Made by a program: the position numbers and the translations under genes
Assembly (NCBI RefSeq): GCF_019711495.1
Contig: NZ_JAIGNM010000002.1
Coordinates: 496,001 to 560,000 of the forward strand
Length of the DNA: 64,000 bases
Direction of reading: 5' to 3'
DNA from: Qipengyuania xiamenensis
GTDB lineage: Bacteria > Pseudomonadota > Alphaproteobacteria > Sphingomonadales > Sphingomonadaceae
Shown here: positions 34,804-42,141 of the stretch, one piece after another
Position numbering within the stretch: the first letter of the stretch is position 1
Layout: each line of letters begins with the position of its first letter
Notes under the pieces: generated by a model
The model's input: the letters and a program-made list of their open reading frames with translations, nothing else
Databases searched by the model: none
Told to the model about the DNA's origin: nothing

Positions 34804-35779
34804 CCTCCTTGCCGTCGCGGCCGCGCTGGCTCTTGCCGCGTGCTCGGGGCCGGGCAGGGAAGACGCGCCGCGCGTCGAGATGGATGCCGACTGGGCGCAG
34901 GTGCCCGAGGGTACTGCCTATGGCGAATTGAGTGCGGTCGATGTCGATAGCCACGGCCATATCTTCGTGCTCCATCGGGCTGGGCGGGAGTGGAAAGAGC
35001 CATTCCCGACCGATCCGATTGCCGAGCCGACGGTTTTCATGTTCGCGGCGAACGGCAAGCTGCTCGGCAAGTGGGGAGCAGATACGCTCGTCATGCCGCA
35101 CGGTCTATCGGTCGACGACGAGGACAGGGTCTGGATCACCGACGTTGCGCGTGAGCAGGTGCTGCGCTTCAGCCACGAAGGAGCGGAGGAACTTGCGCTG
35201 GGTGAGCGCGGCGTGACCGGGCAGGGCGATGGGCAATTCGGTCGACCGGCCGACATCGCCTTTCTTCCCGGCAAGGTGCTGGTCGCCGATGGCTATCTCA
35301 ACGACCGGATCGCGGTATTCGACCGCGAAGGCAATTTCCTCGAAAGCTGGGGCGAGGAGGGCAGCGCTGCGGGCGAGTTCGACCTGCCGCACTCGGTCGC
35401 AACCGACGCGAACCGCGTCTACATCGCCGACCGCGAGAACGGGCGGGTCCAGGTTCTCACCCATGCAGGCGAACCGTTCGCAAGCTGGAAGCCGCGAGGG
35501 ACAGGCCATCCCTATTCCGCGAAACCGATCGGCGGCGGATATGTGCTGGTCATCGAAGGGCGCGACGGGGTGGGCCGCTATGGCGCGATCGGCAGGCTAT
35601 ACCGTGAGGACGGTTCGCTCGACCGGATCTTCGATGCGGGCGTCGATCCGCGCACCGGAACCAGCCTCGGCCACGATATCGCGGTCGCACGCGACGGCAG
35701 CGTCTACATGGTCGACAACAAGGCGAACCGCGTCGTGAAATTCGAACTTGCTGCTGCCGGCCTCGAAACCAGCGAGTGA
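34784..35779 (+). CDS. NHL-repeat propeller lipoprotein, PAL-like
   Basis: 331 residues. The signal ends in the lipobox LAAC, so it is anchored in the envelope. At least four NHL/six-bladed propeller repeats follow (for example LSAVDVDSHGHIFVLHRAG, MPHGLSVDDEDRVWITDVAR, RPADIAFLPGKVLVADGYLN, LPHSVATDANRVYIADRENG), in the order seen in peptidyl-alpha-hydroxyglycine alpha-amidating lyase domains. The ATG at 34784 lies within the last codons of the dehydrogenase (20-base overlap) with GAAGGAAATGG upstream, so translation is coupled. Its link to polyamine synthesis is unknown; sensing, binding or sequestration of an envelope ligand are possible. Confidence 0.87.
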   Translation: MARSTSNLLAVAAALALAACSGPGREDAPRVEMDADWAQVPEGTAYGELSAVDVDSHGHIFVLHRAGREWKEPFPTDPIAEPTVFMFAANGKLLGKWGADTLVMPHGLSVDDEDRVWITDVAREQVLRFSHEGAEELALGERGVTGQGDGQFGRPADIAFLPGKVLVADGYLNDRIAVFDREGNFLESWGEEGSAAGEFDLPHSVATDANRVYIADRENGRVQVLTHAGEPFASWKPRGTGHPYSAKPIGGGYVLVIEGRDGVGRYGAIGRLYREDGSLDRIFDAGVDPRTGTSLGHDIAVARDGSVYMVDNKANRVVKFELAAAGLETSE

Positions 35780-35813
35780 GTTCGCCCTTTCGCATTGCCG
35801 CTTGCGCGCCTAG

Positions 35814-37001
35814 ATGCGCCCCATGGAAACAAAAGCCGGCGATCCGGGCGCCTTTGCCCATTTCGATTTGAACCGTGTCGACAGCCCCGCCTTCGTGGTG
35901 GATGCGGCGAAGCTGCGCGCCAATTGCCAGATCCTGGCCGAAATCCGCGACGAGGCGGAGATCAAGATCCTCTCCGCGCTCAAGGCATTCTCCATGTGGA
36001 GCGCTGCGCCGATCATCGGCGAGTATCTCGACGGGGTTTGCACCTCGGGCCTGTGGGAAGCGCGGCTGGCATCGGAATTCTACGACGGCGAGATCAGCAC
36101 CTATTGCGCGGCCTACAAGCCGGAGGAGCTGGACGAGGTCTGCCGCCTGTCGGACCACGTGATCTTCAATTCGCCCGGCCAGATGCAGCGCGCCGCGCTC
36201 ATCCTCGAGAATGCCCGTGCCTCGGGACAGGATTTCGAAGTCGGCCTGCGCATCAATCCGCAGGTGCCGACCGGCGAGGTGCCGCGCTACGATCCTTCCA
36301 GTCCCGGCAGCCGCCTCGGCTTTCCGATCGACCAGCTGACGCCCGAGATCATGGAAGGCGTCGAAGGGATCCACTTCCACAATCTGTGCGAGCAGGACTT
36401 CGAGCCGCTGCACCGCACCTGGGACAAGGTTTTCGACGCCATCGAGCCGTGGTTCGGCCAGCTCAAGTGGATCAACATGGGCGGCGGGCATCACATCACC
36501 CGCGCCGACTACCAGCGCGAGGAACTGGTCGAATTCCTCAGAGATGCGAAGGACGACACCGGCGCCGAGATCTACCTCGAACCGGGCGAGGCGGTCGCTC
36601 TGGATGCCGGTATCCTTGTGGGCACCATCCTCGACACCGGCTTCAACGGCGTGCCTGTCGCCATCGCCGACGTCTCGGCGACCTGCCACATGCCCGATGT
36701 CATCGAGGCTCCCTATCGCCCCGCAATGCTGGGCGAGGCGATGGACGCAGAGACGCCCGAAGTACGCATCGGCGGACCCTCCTGCCTCGCCGGCGATGTC
36801 ATTGGAGATTATCGCATCCCCGGCGGCGCGGAGGTTGGCAAGCGTTTCGCCTTCCTCGATCAGGCCCATTATTCGATGGTTAAGACTAACACTTTTAACG
36901 GGGTGCAGCTGCCGTCGATTTACATGTGGGACAGCGAGACGGACTCCCTCGAACTCGTGAGGGAGTTCGGTTACGAAGATTTTCGCGGAAGGCTGAGCTA
37001 G
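35814..37001 (+). CDS. nspC: carboxynorspermidine/carboxyspermidine decarboxylase
   Basis: 395 residues. Fold-III PLP decarboxylase of the NspC group. PLP lysine in IKILSALKAFSMWS, then CTSGLWEARLASEFYDGEI, the histidine stretch INMGGGHHITRADYQREELV and the substrate-binding segment CLAGDVIGDY. It removes the carboxyl group from the product of the dehydrogenase encoded two genes upstream. An ATG at 35823 is an alternative start. It lies 34 bases after the propeller lipoprotein and 30 before the YbjN gene. Confidence 0.93.
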   Translation: MRPMETKAGDPGAFAHFDLNRVDSPAFVVDAAKLRANCQILAEIRDEAEIKILSALKAFSMWSAAPIIGEYLDGVCTSGLWEARLASEFYDGEISTYCAAYKPEELDEVCRLSDHVIFNSPGQMQRAALILENARASGQDFEVGLRINPQVPTGEVPRYDPSSPGSRLGFPIDQLTPEIMEGVEGIHFHNLCEQDFEPLHRTWDKVFDAIEPWFGQLKWINMGGGHHITRADYQREELVEFLRDAKDDTGAEIYLEPGEAVALDAGILVGTILDTGFNGVPVAIADVSATCHMPDVIEAPYRPAMLGEAMDAETPEVRIGGPSCLAGDVIGDYRIPGGAEVGKRFAFLDQAHYSMVKTNTFNGVQLPSIYMWDSETDSLELVREFGYEDFRGRLS

Positions 37002-37031
37002 GTCGCCGATCCGCCAAGGGGGATAGTTTAC

Positions 37032-37547
37032 ATGAAAATGCACGCACTTCGCGCAGCGATCCTTGCTGGTTCGCTCACAATGGCCGGCGGTATGGCGGCG
37101 GCCCCCGCTGCCGCGCAGGAATACGTGCCCGAAAAGGTGGTGAAGTCGGTTTCGACGGCGGATCTGCGCGCGCTGGTGTCTTCGCTCGACCACGAAGAAC
37201 TCAGGGTTATGGAAGAGGACTACGTCGTCGTCGCCAAGGATGCCGATGGCCTTGCATATACCCTGTTCGGCACAGCCTGCGATGTAGAACCGATTTCGGG
37301 ATGCCAGGGCATCATGGCGCAGGTTCGCTATGACCTGCCCGATACCGTGACCCACGCCCGTCTGGCCAAGGCCAACCTCGAAAACGCCGCGCTGAACGTG
37401 TGGGCGGATTTCGAGAACGAGACACTGGGTGTCACGCGCTACGTGGTGATCGATCACGGTGTGACGATGGCCAATTTGCGCGAGAACATCTCGGTGCTGC
37501 TCAGCCTCGCACCAGGGGCGGTAGGTACCGCTAACGGCGACGAATAG
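37032..37547 (+). CDS. YbjN domain-containing exported protein
   Basis: 171 residues with a signal peptide ending AAAQ, so exported. The mature part has STADLRALVSSLDHEELRV and the closing TRYVVIDHGVTMANLRENI, a combination typical of sphingomonad YbjN-domain (PF10722) proteins. The YbjN fold resembles type III secretion chaperones, and E. coli YbjN affects motility and stress responses. Its position as the last gene before the ornithine decarboxylase leader suggests cotranscription with the carboxyspermidine genes. Precise role unknown. Confidence 0.78.
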   Translation: MKMHALRAAILAGSLTMAGGMAAAPAAAQEYVPEKVVKSVSTADLRALVSSLDHEELRVMEEDYVVVAKDADGLAYTLFGTACDVEPISGCQGIMAQVRYDLPDTVTHARLAKANLENAALNVWADFENETLGVTRYVVIDHGVTMANLRENISVLLSLAPGAVGTANGDE

Positions 37548-37807
37548 GGTCCGAAGCGCAGGCGCGTCTCTGGTTGGCGCTTTCCTGTAATTCGACCGGC
37601 TGTGCGAGGTGCTCGTCGGGCCGACGGAACGGCCGGCTTCGCCATGTTTTCTTAGGGTAAGTCCGGAGCTCTTGCGCGAGCGATTTGGCTTGATTTTTTG
37701 CCGAATCTTACTATTTGCGCGGCTCCTGCTGCCCCAAGGGGACTTCCTAACCGCAAGGCAGCTTGTCGTTTCATGGTCCGCACGGACCGTTTAGGGGGTC
37801 CCTTGAG
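37548..37807 (+). promoter_or_regulatory. structured leader upstream of ornithine decarboxylase (speF-like)
   Basis: 260 bases without a convincing gene. Pairings seen: 37683-37689 with 37700-37706 (7 bp, one G-U, T-rich loop); 37728-37733 with 37757-37762; and 37773-37779 with 37784-37790 (7 bp around GCAC). The right arm of the last hairpin (GGACC at 37784-37788) can instead pair with GGTCC at 37797-37801, which would trap part of the AGGGGG ribosome site at 37793-37798. An ATG at 37773 opens a 21-codon frame ending at 37838 that overlaps the decarboxylase start. Alphaproteobacterial ornithine decarboxylase genes carry the speF RNA motif; I could not compare with its model. Confidence 0.55.
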
Positions 37808-39010
37808 TTGCAGCATTTTCCTGATGCCAAGGCTGTAGTCCGCGCACTTTCGCCGGACGAACCTGTTATCCTCAACCGCCCGCACGCCGCTGCGCGCGCT
37901 GCCCGCTTCTTTGTCGAGAAGTTTCCGGGCAAGTCGCTCTATGCGGTGAAGGCCAATCCCTCTCCCGACTTGTTTCGCATCCTGTGGGACAATGGCGTGA
38001 CGCATTACGACGTCGCTTCCATCGCGGAAGTGCGCCTCGTGCGCTCGGTACTGCCCGATGCGACGCTGTGCTTCATGCATCCGGTGAAATCGCCCGGCGC
38101 GATCCGCGAAGCCTATTTCGAACACGGCGTGAAAACCTTCAGCCTCGATTCCAGCGAAGAGCTGGCGAAGATCGTCAAGGCGACCCGAGATGAAGACGGC
38201 GAAGATGCCACCGACCTGCGCCTTTGCGTTCGCCTGCGCGTCTCCTCGGAGCATGCGGCGCTGAGCCTTGCGAGCAAGTTCGGCTGCGACCTCATCGAAG
38301 CGCCTGCGCTGCTGCAGGAAACCCGCCAGTATGCAGACTGGCTGGGGGTATGCTTCCACGTCGGCAGCCAGGCGATGAGCCCGTTTGCCTATGTGCAGGC
38401 GCTGGACCGCACCCGCGCGGCGATTGCCGAGGCTTCGGTGGTCATCGACATGATCGACGTGGGCGGAGGCTTCCCCTCCGTCTACCCGGGCATGGAGCCG
38501 CCGCCGCTCGAAGATTATTTCAAGATCATCCACCAGCACTTCTACGCGCTGCCGATCGCCTACAACGCAGAGCTGTGGTGCGAACCTGGCCGTGCGCTGT
38601 GTGCCGAATACAGCAGCCTCGTGGTGAAGGTGGAAAAGCGCCGCGGCGAGGAACTCTACATCAACGACGGTGCCTATGGCGCCCTGTTCGATGCCGCACA
38701 CGTGGACTGGAAATTCCCTGTCCGCGCGCTCGAGGACGACCTCATCAAGCCCGAAATGGACTTCGCCTTCTACGGCCCGACCTGCGACGATGCCGATTAC
38801 ATGCCCGGCCCCTTCGCCCTGCCGGAAGACATCCAGGCTGGCGATTATGTCGAGATCGGCATGCTCGGTGCGTATGGTGCGGCGATGAAGACCGATTTCA
38901 ACGGCTTCGGCGCGGCAGAACGCATCATCGTGACCGACGAACCCATGGCAAGCCTCTATGACGGCAGCCGCGACCGTCCGCAGGCCGACAACGTCGTAAA
39001 CCTGCGATAG
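37808..39010 (+). CDS. ornithine/lysine decarboxylase, fold-III PLP type
   Basis: 400 residues from a TTG at 37808 with AGGGGG 9 bases upstream; homologues begin at the matching position (xxHFP). Converts ornithine to putrescine, the amine acceptor for the upstream dehydrogenase. PLP lysine in SLYAVKANPSPDLFR, substrate/phosphate segments HVGSQAMSPFAY and DVGGGFPSVYPG, active-site cysteine region YGPTCDDADYM. This is the eukaryotic-like fold III, not the E. coli SpeC fold; lysine may also be used. It is separated from the other polyamine genes by its own structured leader, so it is probably regulated independently. Convergent with the next gene (7 bases between stops). Confidence 0.93.
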   Translation: MQHFPDAKAVVRALSPDEPVILNRPHAAARAARFFVEKFPGKSLYAVKANPSPDLFRILWDNGVTHYDVASIAEVRLVRSVLPDATLCFMHPVKSPGAIREAYFEHGVKTFSLDSSEELAKIVKATRDEDGEDATDLRLCVRLRVSSEHAALSLASKFGCDLIEAPALLQETRQYADWLGVCFHVGSQAMSPFAYVQALDRTRAAIAEASVVIDMIDVGGGFPSVYPGMEPPPLEDYFKIIHQHFYALPIAYNAELWCEPGRALCAEYSSLVVKVEKRRGEELYINDGAYGALFDAAHVDWKFPVRALEDDLIKPEMDFAFYGPTCDDADYMPGPFALPEDIQAGDYVEIGMLGAYGAAMKTDFNGFGAAERIIVTDEPMASLYDGSRDRPQADNVVNLR

Positions 39011-39017
39011 GCAATTC

Positions 39018-39791
39018 TCATCCGTACTCGGAACGGTGGTTTTCGAGTACGGATTTTACCCGGCCGAGCGCTTCTCCGACGAGCGTGGGGAATTCTTCCG
39101 TCTCCAGTTCCCGAACGGCGTTGTGAGCCGCAGCAATCCGCTTGGCCTGCGCCCAGTCCGTGCCCAGCGCGATCGCCCATTCGCGAAACTCGTCGGCTGC
39201 ACCGGCATGTGGCTTGAGCGCCTTGGCCAGCGTCGGGTGGAAGTCGACCCTCCGGATCATCGTCAGCAACGAAAGCGGAAAGCCCTTGTCGAGATAGACG
39301 AGGGTGTCGTCGACATGGATCGTCCCGCTGCTGCGATGCAGGGCCAGCACGGATGAGAAATGGACGCTCTCGTCCTCGTCGACCAAGGGCACGCCTGCAG
39401 GAACCTTGAAGTCGAAGTCGACCCCGAACTTTTCCCTGAGCGCATCGTCCTCGCATTGCGTGTCCTGCCACGGCAGTTGCGGCAGCTTCCGCTTGTGCCG
39501 CGCGGTCCCGTACAGGCGCGCATCGGGATAGGCGTCGTGCATCCAGTCGCAATGCAGCGTGTGGAACGGGTGCAGGTTGAGGATCGCGGTCAGCTTGCGC
39601 CCATTGTCGGTCAGCAGGTCGACTTCCCTCTTCACATCGTCGGGAAGCGTATAGCTGTCGAGAAAGACGAAATTACCGTCCGTGAGGCGCACGAGCGAGG
39701 CCTGGGTGCCGAGGTTGATAACCCCGCCCAGCCTGAAATCGCCGTTTACGCGCCAGAACCCTTCGCCAATTTCGGTCAGTCTGCCTGTCAT
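39018..39791 (-). CDS. metallo-beta-lactamase-fold-like protein
   Basis: 257 residues from the ATG at 39791, preceded by AGGAGGCGAATTC; a longer frame from 39830 is not needed. The segment LNLHPFHTLHCDWMHDAYPD followed by ARLYGTARHKR occupies the place of the MBL metal motif but reads HxxHxxxHxDW, not HxHxDH, similar to DUF4336-like relatives. No signal peptide. The function is unknown; hydrolase activity is uncertain because of the altered motif. The end of the gene contains the terminator of the convergent decarboxylase gene. Confidence 0.72.
   Translation of the reverse strand: MTGRLTEIGEGFWRVNGDFRLGGVINLGTQASLVRLTDGNFVFLDSYTLPDDVKREVDLLTDNGRKLTAILNLHPFHTLHCDWMHDAYPDARLYGTARHKRKLPQLPWQDTQCEDDALREKFGVDFDFKVPAGVPLVDEDESVHFSSVLALHRSSGTIHVDDTLVYLDKGFPLSLLTMIRRVDFHPTLAKALKPHAGAADEFREWAIALGTDWAQAKRIAAAHNAVRELETEEFPTLVGEALGRVKSVLENHRSEYG
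39022..39052 (+). terminator. terminator for the ornithine decarboxylase gene, inside the end of the convergent gene
   Basis: Perfect 9-base inverted repeat, 39022-39030 with 39044-39052, 13-base loop, followed by ATTTT on the plus strand. It lies 12 bases after the decarboxylase stop and overlaps the last coding triplets of the minus-strand gene. On the minus strand the stem is also present but the trailing sequence is not U-rich. Confidence 0.6.
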
Positions 39792-39868
39792 GAATTCGCC
39801 TCCTGCAAAGCGAACCATCGAGGCATGCAAGGTTTCCCGCGACGCGCGAATACGGCGCTGCGGGAGGC

Positions 39869-40666
39869 TTATTCGCCGAAGCGCACCATGACCTGCGCGC
39901 CGACGCCGACATCGGGGCTACCGTCGGCAAGGCCGGTATAGGCGTAGCCCTGCAAGCGCAGGCCGTCGTTGAGCTTGTGAGTGAGCGAGCCGGTGACTTC
40001 GCTGCGATTGGGCGATGTGGGAAGCGACCCGTCGCGCCAGTCGTAATCGAGCCCGAAGGTGCTGTCGCCGGAGACGAAATAGAGGCCTGCACCGGCCAGC
40101 CATGCATCCTCGAGCGGATAGTCGTCGTTCTGGCCGTTGAAGCGGCGTCCTGCGCGCACGGCTGCGCTGACATCGCCGAACACCTGAAGCACTTCACCTT
40201 GCAGCGTGAAATCGGTCGTGCCGGTGCTGAGCGCCTTTTCCTGCGAACCGGTCGGCAGCTTTACCTTACCGGTGACGTCGAAATAGGTCGTATCGGACAC
40301 TTCGAGGGAATAGGTCGCCGCGATATTCGTATCGCCGATGCCCGAGCGTGAGGCCGTACCTGTCGAGCCGCCACCGCCAGGGCCACCGCCGCCGGGTCCG
40401 CCGCGCACGCCGCCTTCACCCGGAATGAGGTCGGCTGGGCCCGAGACGTTGATGTAAGGCACGGACACGCGCACGTTGAAGTCGCCGGTCTGCCATTTCA
40501 CCGTAACCGGTACGGCGAGGAAATCGGTGTCCTCGTCCTGACCGTAATCGCCGGTCGAATAGTCCACGCCGACGGCCAGCTGGACGTAATCGTCTTCCGC
40601 ATGCGCGGCCTGTGGCATTGCGATCAGGCAAGCGGCGAGGGCGCCTGCGACAAGGGGCTTGGTCAT
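39869..40666 (-). CDS. outer-membrane beta-barrel-like exported protein
   Basis: 265 residues from the ATG at 40666. Signal peptide ending AAHAE. The mature part has alternating amphipathic strands (YVQLAVGVDYSTGDYG, FLAVPVTVKWQTGDFNVRVS, FTLQGEVLQVFGDVSAAVRA) and ends VGVGAQVMVRFGE with a near-terminal phenylalanine, as in outer-membrane barrels. Residues about 85-105 are a glycine-rich loop (GGVRGGPGGGGPGGGGSTG). It resembles transporter-like barrels of unknown substrate in sphingomonads. It is downstream of the Pro/Lys-repeat protein on the same strand, with a strong hairpin between. Confidence 0.75.
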   Translation of the reverse strand: MTKPLVAGALAACLIAMPQAAHAEDDYVQLAVGVDYSTGDYGQDEDTDFLAVPVTVKWQTGDFNVRVSVPYINVSGPADLIPGEGGVRGGPGGGGPGGGGSTGTASRSGIGDTNIAATYSLEVSDTTYFDVTGKVKLPTGSQEKALSTGTTDFTLQGEVLQVFGDVSAAVRAGRRFNGQNDDYPLEDAWLAGAGLYFVSGDSTFGLDYDWRDGSLPTSPNRSEVTGSLTHKLNDGLRLQGYAYTGLADGSPDVGVGAQVMVRFGE

Positions 40667-40694
40667 GATAGGATTTGTTCCACTCGATATGGTT

Positions 40695-40740
40695 GCGCGC
40701 CGCACGCCCGGCCTCCTGAACGACCGGGCATGCGACGCGC
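40695..40740 (-). other. 17-bp hairpin in the minus-strand transcript
   Basis: Arms 40695-40711 and 40724-40740 pair over 17 positions with a 12-base loop. Read as minus-strand RNA, the two non-Watson-Crick positions are G-U wobbles; read as plus-strand RNA they would be C-A mismatches, so the minus transcript is the one that folds well. It begins 13 bases after the stop of the repeat protein gene and ends 28 bases before the barrel gene start. No U-run follows, so it may stabilise or process the mRNA and not terminate it. The loop contains CAGGAGG. Confidence 0.65.
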
Positions 40741-40753
40741 TGGAGTATCCGGA

Positions 40754-41197
40754 TTAGCCGCCGCGGCCGGGGCGATCCGGACGTTCCGGACGCTCGGGCT
40801 TTTCGGGCTTCTCGGGCTTTTCGGGGCGCTCGGGCTTGGCCGGACGCTCGGCACGAGCGATGCGCTCTGCCTTTTCATGCGTCACGACGGCGCGCTCGCC
40901 TTCGATCTTGGTGATCGTGTGGACGTTACCCGAGGGCGTTTCCACCGTCTGGGTCCAGCCTAGTTCGACCGTTTCGAAGGTCGGGTTTCCGTCGGCATCG
41001 AGGACGGGATTGCCGTCTTCGTCGAGGATTTCGCGTTCCTCGGTCACCGCTTCACGCGTCACGATCGCGCCGTTGGTTTCGGCGGTTTCGGTCGTCGTGT
41101 CGGTATCGGTGCCGGTGTCTTCCTGCGCCAGAGCGACAGGTGCGACAACGGCGATAGTCAGTGCGGTCGGCAGTGCGACCAGAGCAATTTTTTTCAT
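40754..41197 (-). CDS. exported protein with Pro/Glu/Lys/Arg-repeat tail
   Basis: 147 residues from the ATG at 41197. Signal peptide ending VALAQE. Next a Thr/Glu/Asp-rich stretch (TGTDTDTTTETAETNG), then a small domain with DEDGNPVLDADGNPTFE, in which DxDGNP occurs twice, and TVETPSGNVHTITKIEGERAV. The last 30 residues are a proline-rich rod of KPE/RPE triplets. This resembles the periplasm-spanning linker of TonB, though no membrane anchor is retained after cleavage. Function unknown; a structural or envelope-binding role is possible. Confidence 0.75.
   Translation of the reverse strand: MKKIALVALPTALTIAVVAPVALAQEDTGTDTDTTTETAETNGAIVTREAVTEEREILDEDGNPVLDADGNPTFETVELGWTQTVETPSGNVHTITKIEGERAVVTHEKAERIARAERPAKPERPEKPEKPEKPERPERPDRPGRGG
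40757..40846 (-). repeat. 9-base coding tandem repeats (Lys/Arg-Pro-Glu triplets)
   Basis: The 3' end of the preceding gene encodes about eight copies of the tripeptide (K/R)-P-(E/D), visible in DNA as repeats of roughly 9 bases alternating between K and R codons. Such arrays change length readily by slippage or recombination. No frameshift arises because the unit is a multiple of three. Confidence 0.7.
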
Positions 41198-41378
41198 TAC
41201 AACCCTCCATCGAGCCTTGGCGCGAGCGATCACCCGCGCCGAAAACTCGTTCGGCTACCCGTCTTAATTTCCTTCAAAGGAGCAAGGTTAGTTCGACAGG
41301 CTGATGCATGGCAGGGGTGAGCGGAGAGGCCGCGAATTCTGCCCGAGTCATTGGTTAAAACCGGGTTTCCGCGGGGTT

Positions 41379-42071
41379 TCAGTCGAACCCCACGAAGCAG
41401 GCCGCCTCATCGACGCTTCGCCGGGTGATCTTGACCGGGTTCGCGGGGAAGTCTTCGTCCGGCCAGCCCATGGCGACGGCCTTCATGATGACCTGGTCGT
41501 CGGGAATGCTGGCATGCTCGCGCACGACCGGCGATTGCATGATGCCTTGCGAATTGATCACGCAGCCGAGGCCGCGGCTCCACGCCGCATTGACCAGCGC
41601 CGTGGTGACCGCGCCGCAATCGAAGGGCGTATCGTCGCTGCCCGACAGTTCCTTGTCGTAGGTGATGATCACGCAGACGGGCGCGTCGAACTGGCGGAAG
41701 CCGCGCAGCACCCAGTCCTGCCGCTTTTCCTTGTCGTCGCGCTCGATGCCCATGGCCTCGAACAGCTGGATCGCGCAGCCGATCTGGCGTTCGCGATGGA
41801 CGCCTGCAAAGGGCTCGCCCCGGCGGAATTCACGGCTGTCGGGTTCGCCTGCAAGGATGCGTTCGGTATTGCCCTTGCGGATCCGGTCGAGCGGTTCGCC
41901 GGTGATGACGTGGAAGTGATAGGGCTGCGTGTTCATCGAGGAGGGCGAACGCATGGCAAGCGTCAGCACTTCCTCGATCAGCTCGCGCGGGACGGGCTTG
42001 TCCAGATAGCCGCGGATCGAACGCCGTCCGAGGACGACTTCATCGTATTTCTGGTCCGGATTTCCGCTCAT
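41379..42071 (-). CDS. nitroreductase family flavoprotein
   Basis: 230 residues from the ATG at 42071 (another at 42080). FMN-dependent oxidoreductase of the NfnB-like branch: VVLGRRSIRGYLDKPVPREL, then RSPSSMNTQPYHFHVITGEPL for FMN binding, and the C-terminal VIMKAVAMGWPDEDFPANPV. Probably reduces nitro or quinone compounds using NAD(P)H; physiological substrate unknown. It is 70 bases after the acyl-CoA synthetase gene on the same strand. Confidence 0.88.
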   Translation of the reverse strand: MSGNPDQKYDEVVLGRRSIRGYLDKPVPRELIEEVLTLAMRSPSSMNTQPYHFHVITGEPLDRIRKGNTERILAGEPDSREFRRGEPFAGVHRERQIGCAIQLFEAMGIERDDKEKRQDWVLRGFRQFDAPVCVIITYDKELSGSDDTPFDCGAVTTALVNAAWSRGLGCVINSQGIMQSPVVREHASIPDDQVIMKAVAMGWPDEDFPANPVKITRRSVDEAACFVGFD

Positions 42072-42141
42072 CGCGTGCACTCTCTCCCTTGTCTCGGCAC
42101 AGGTCTAGCCGAGCAGGATGGAAGCGCAAAGGACGCTACGT

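Noticed and set aside
35550..37457. 635-codon minus-strand frame opposite the carboxyspermidine decarboxylase
   Set aside because: The plus-strand decarboxylase motifs are unambiguous; the antisense frame crosses several gene boundaries and resembles no family.
37609..37794. 61-codon plus-strand frame in the ornithine decarboxylase leader
   Set aside because: No ribosome site, biased Leu/Arg composition, and it runs through the predicted hairpins.
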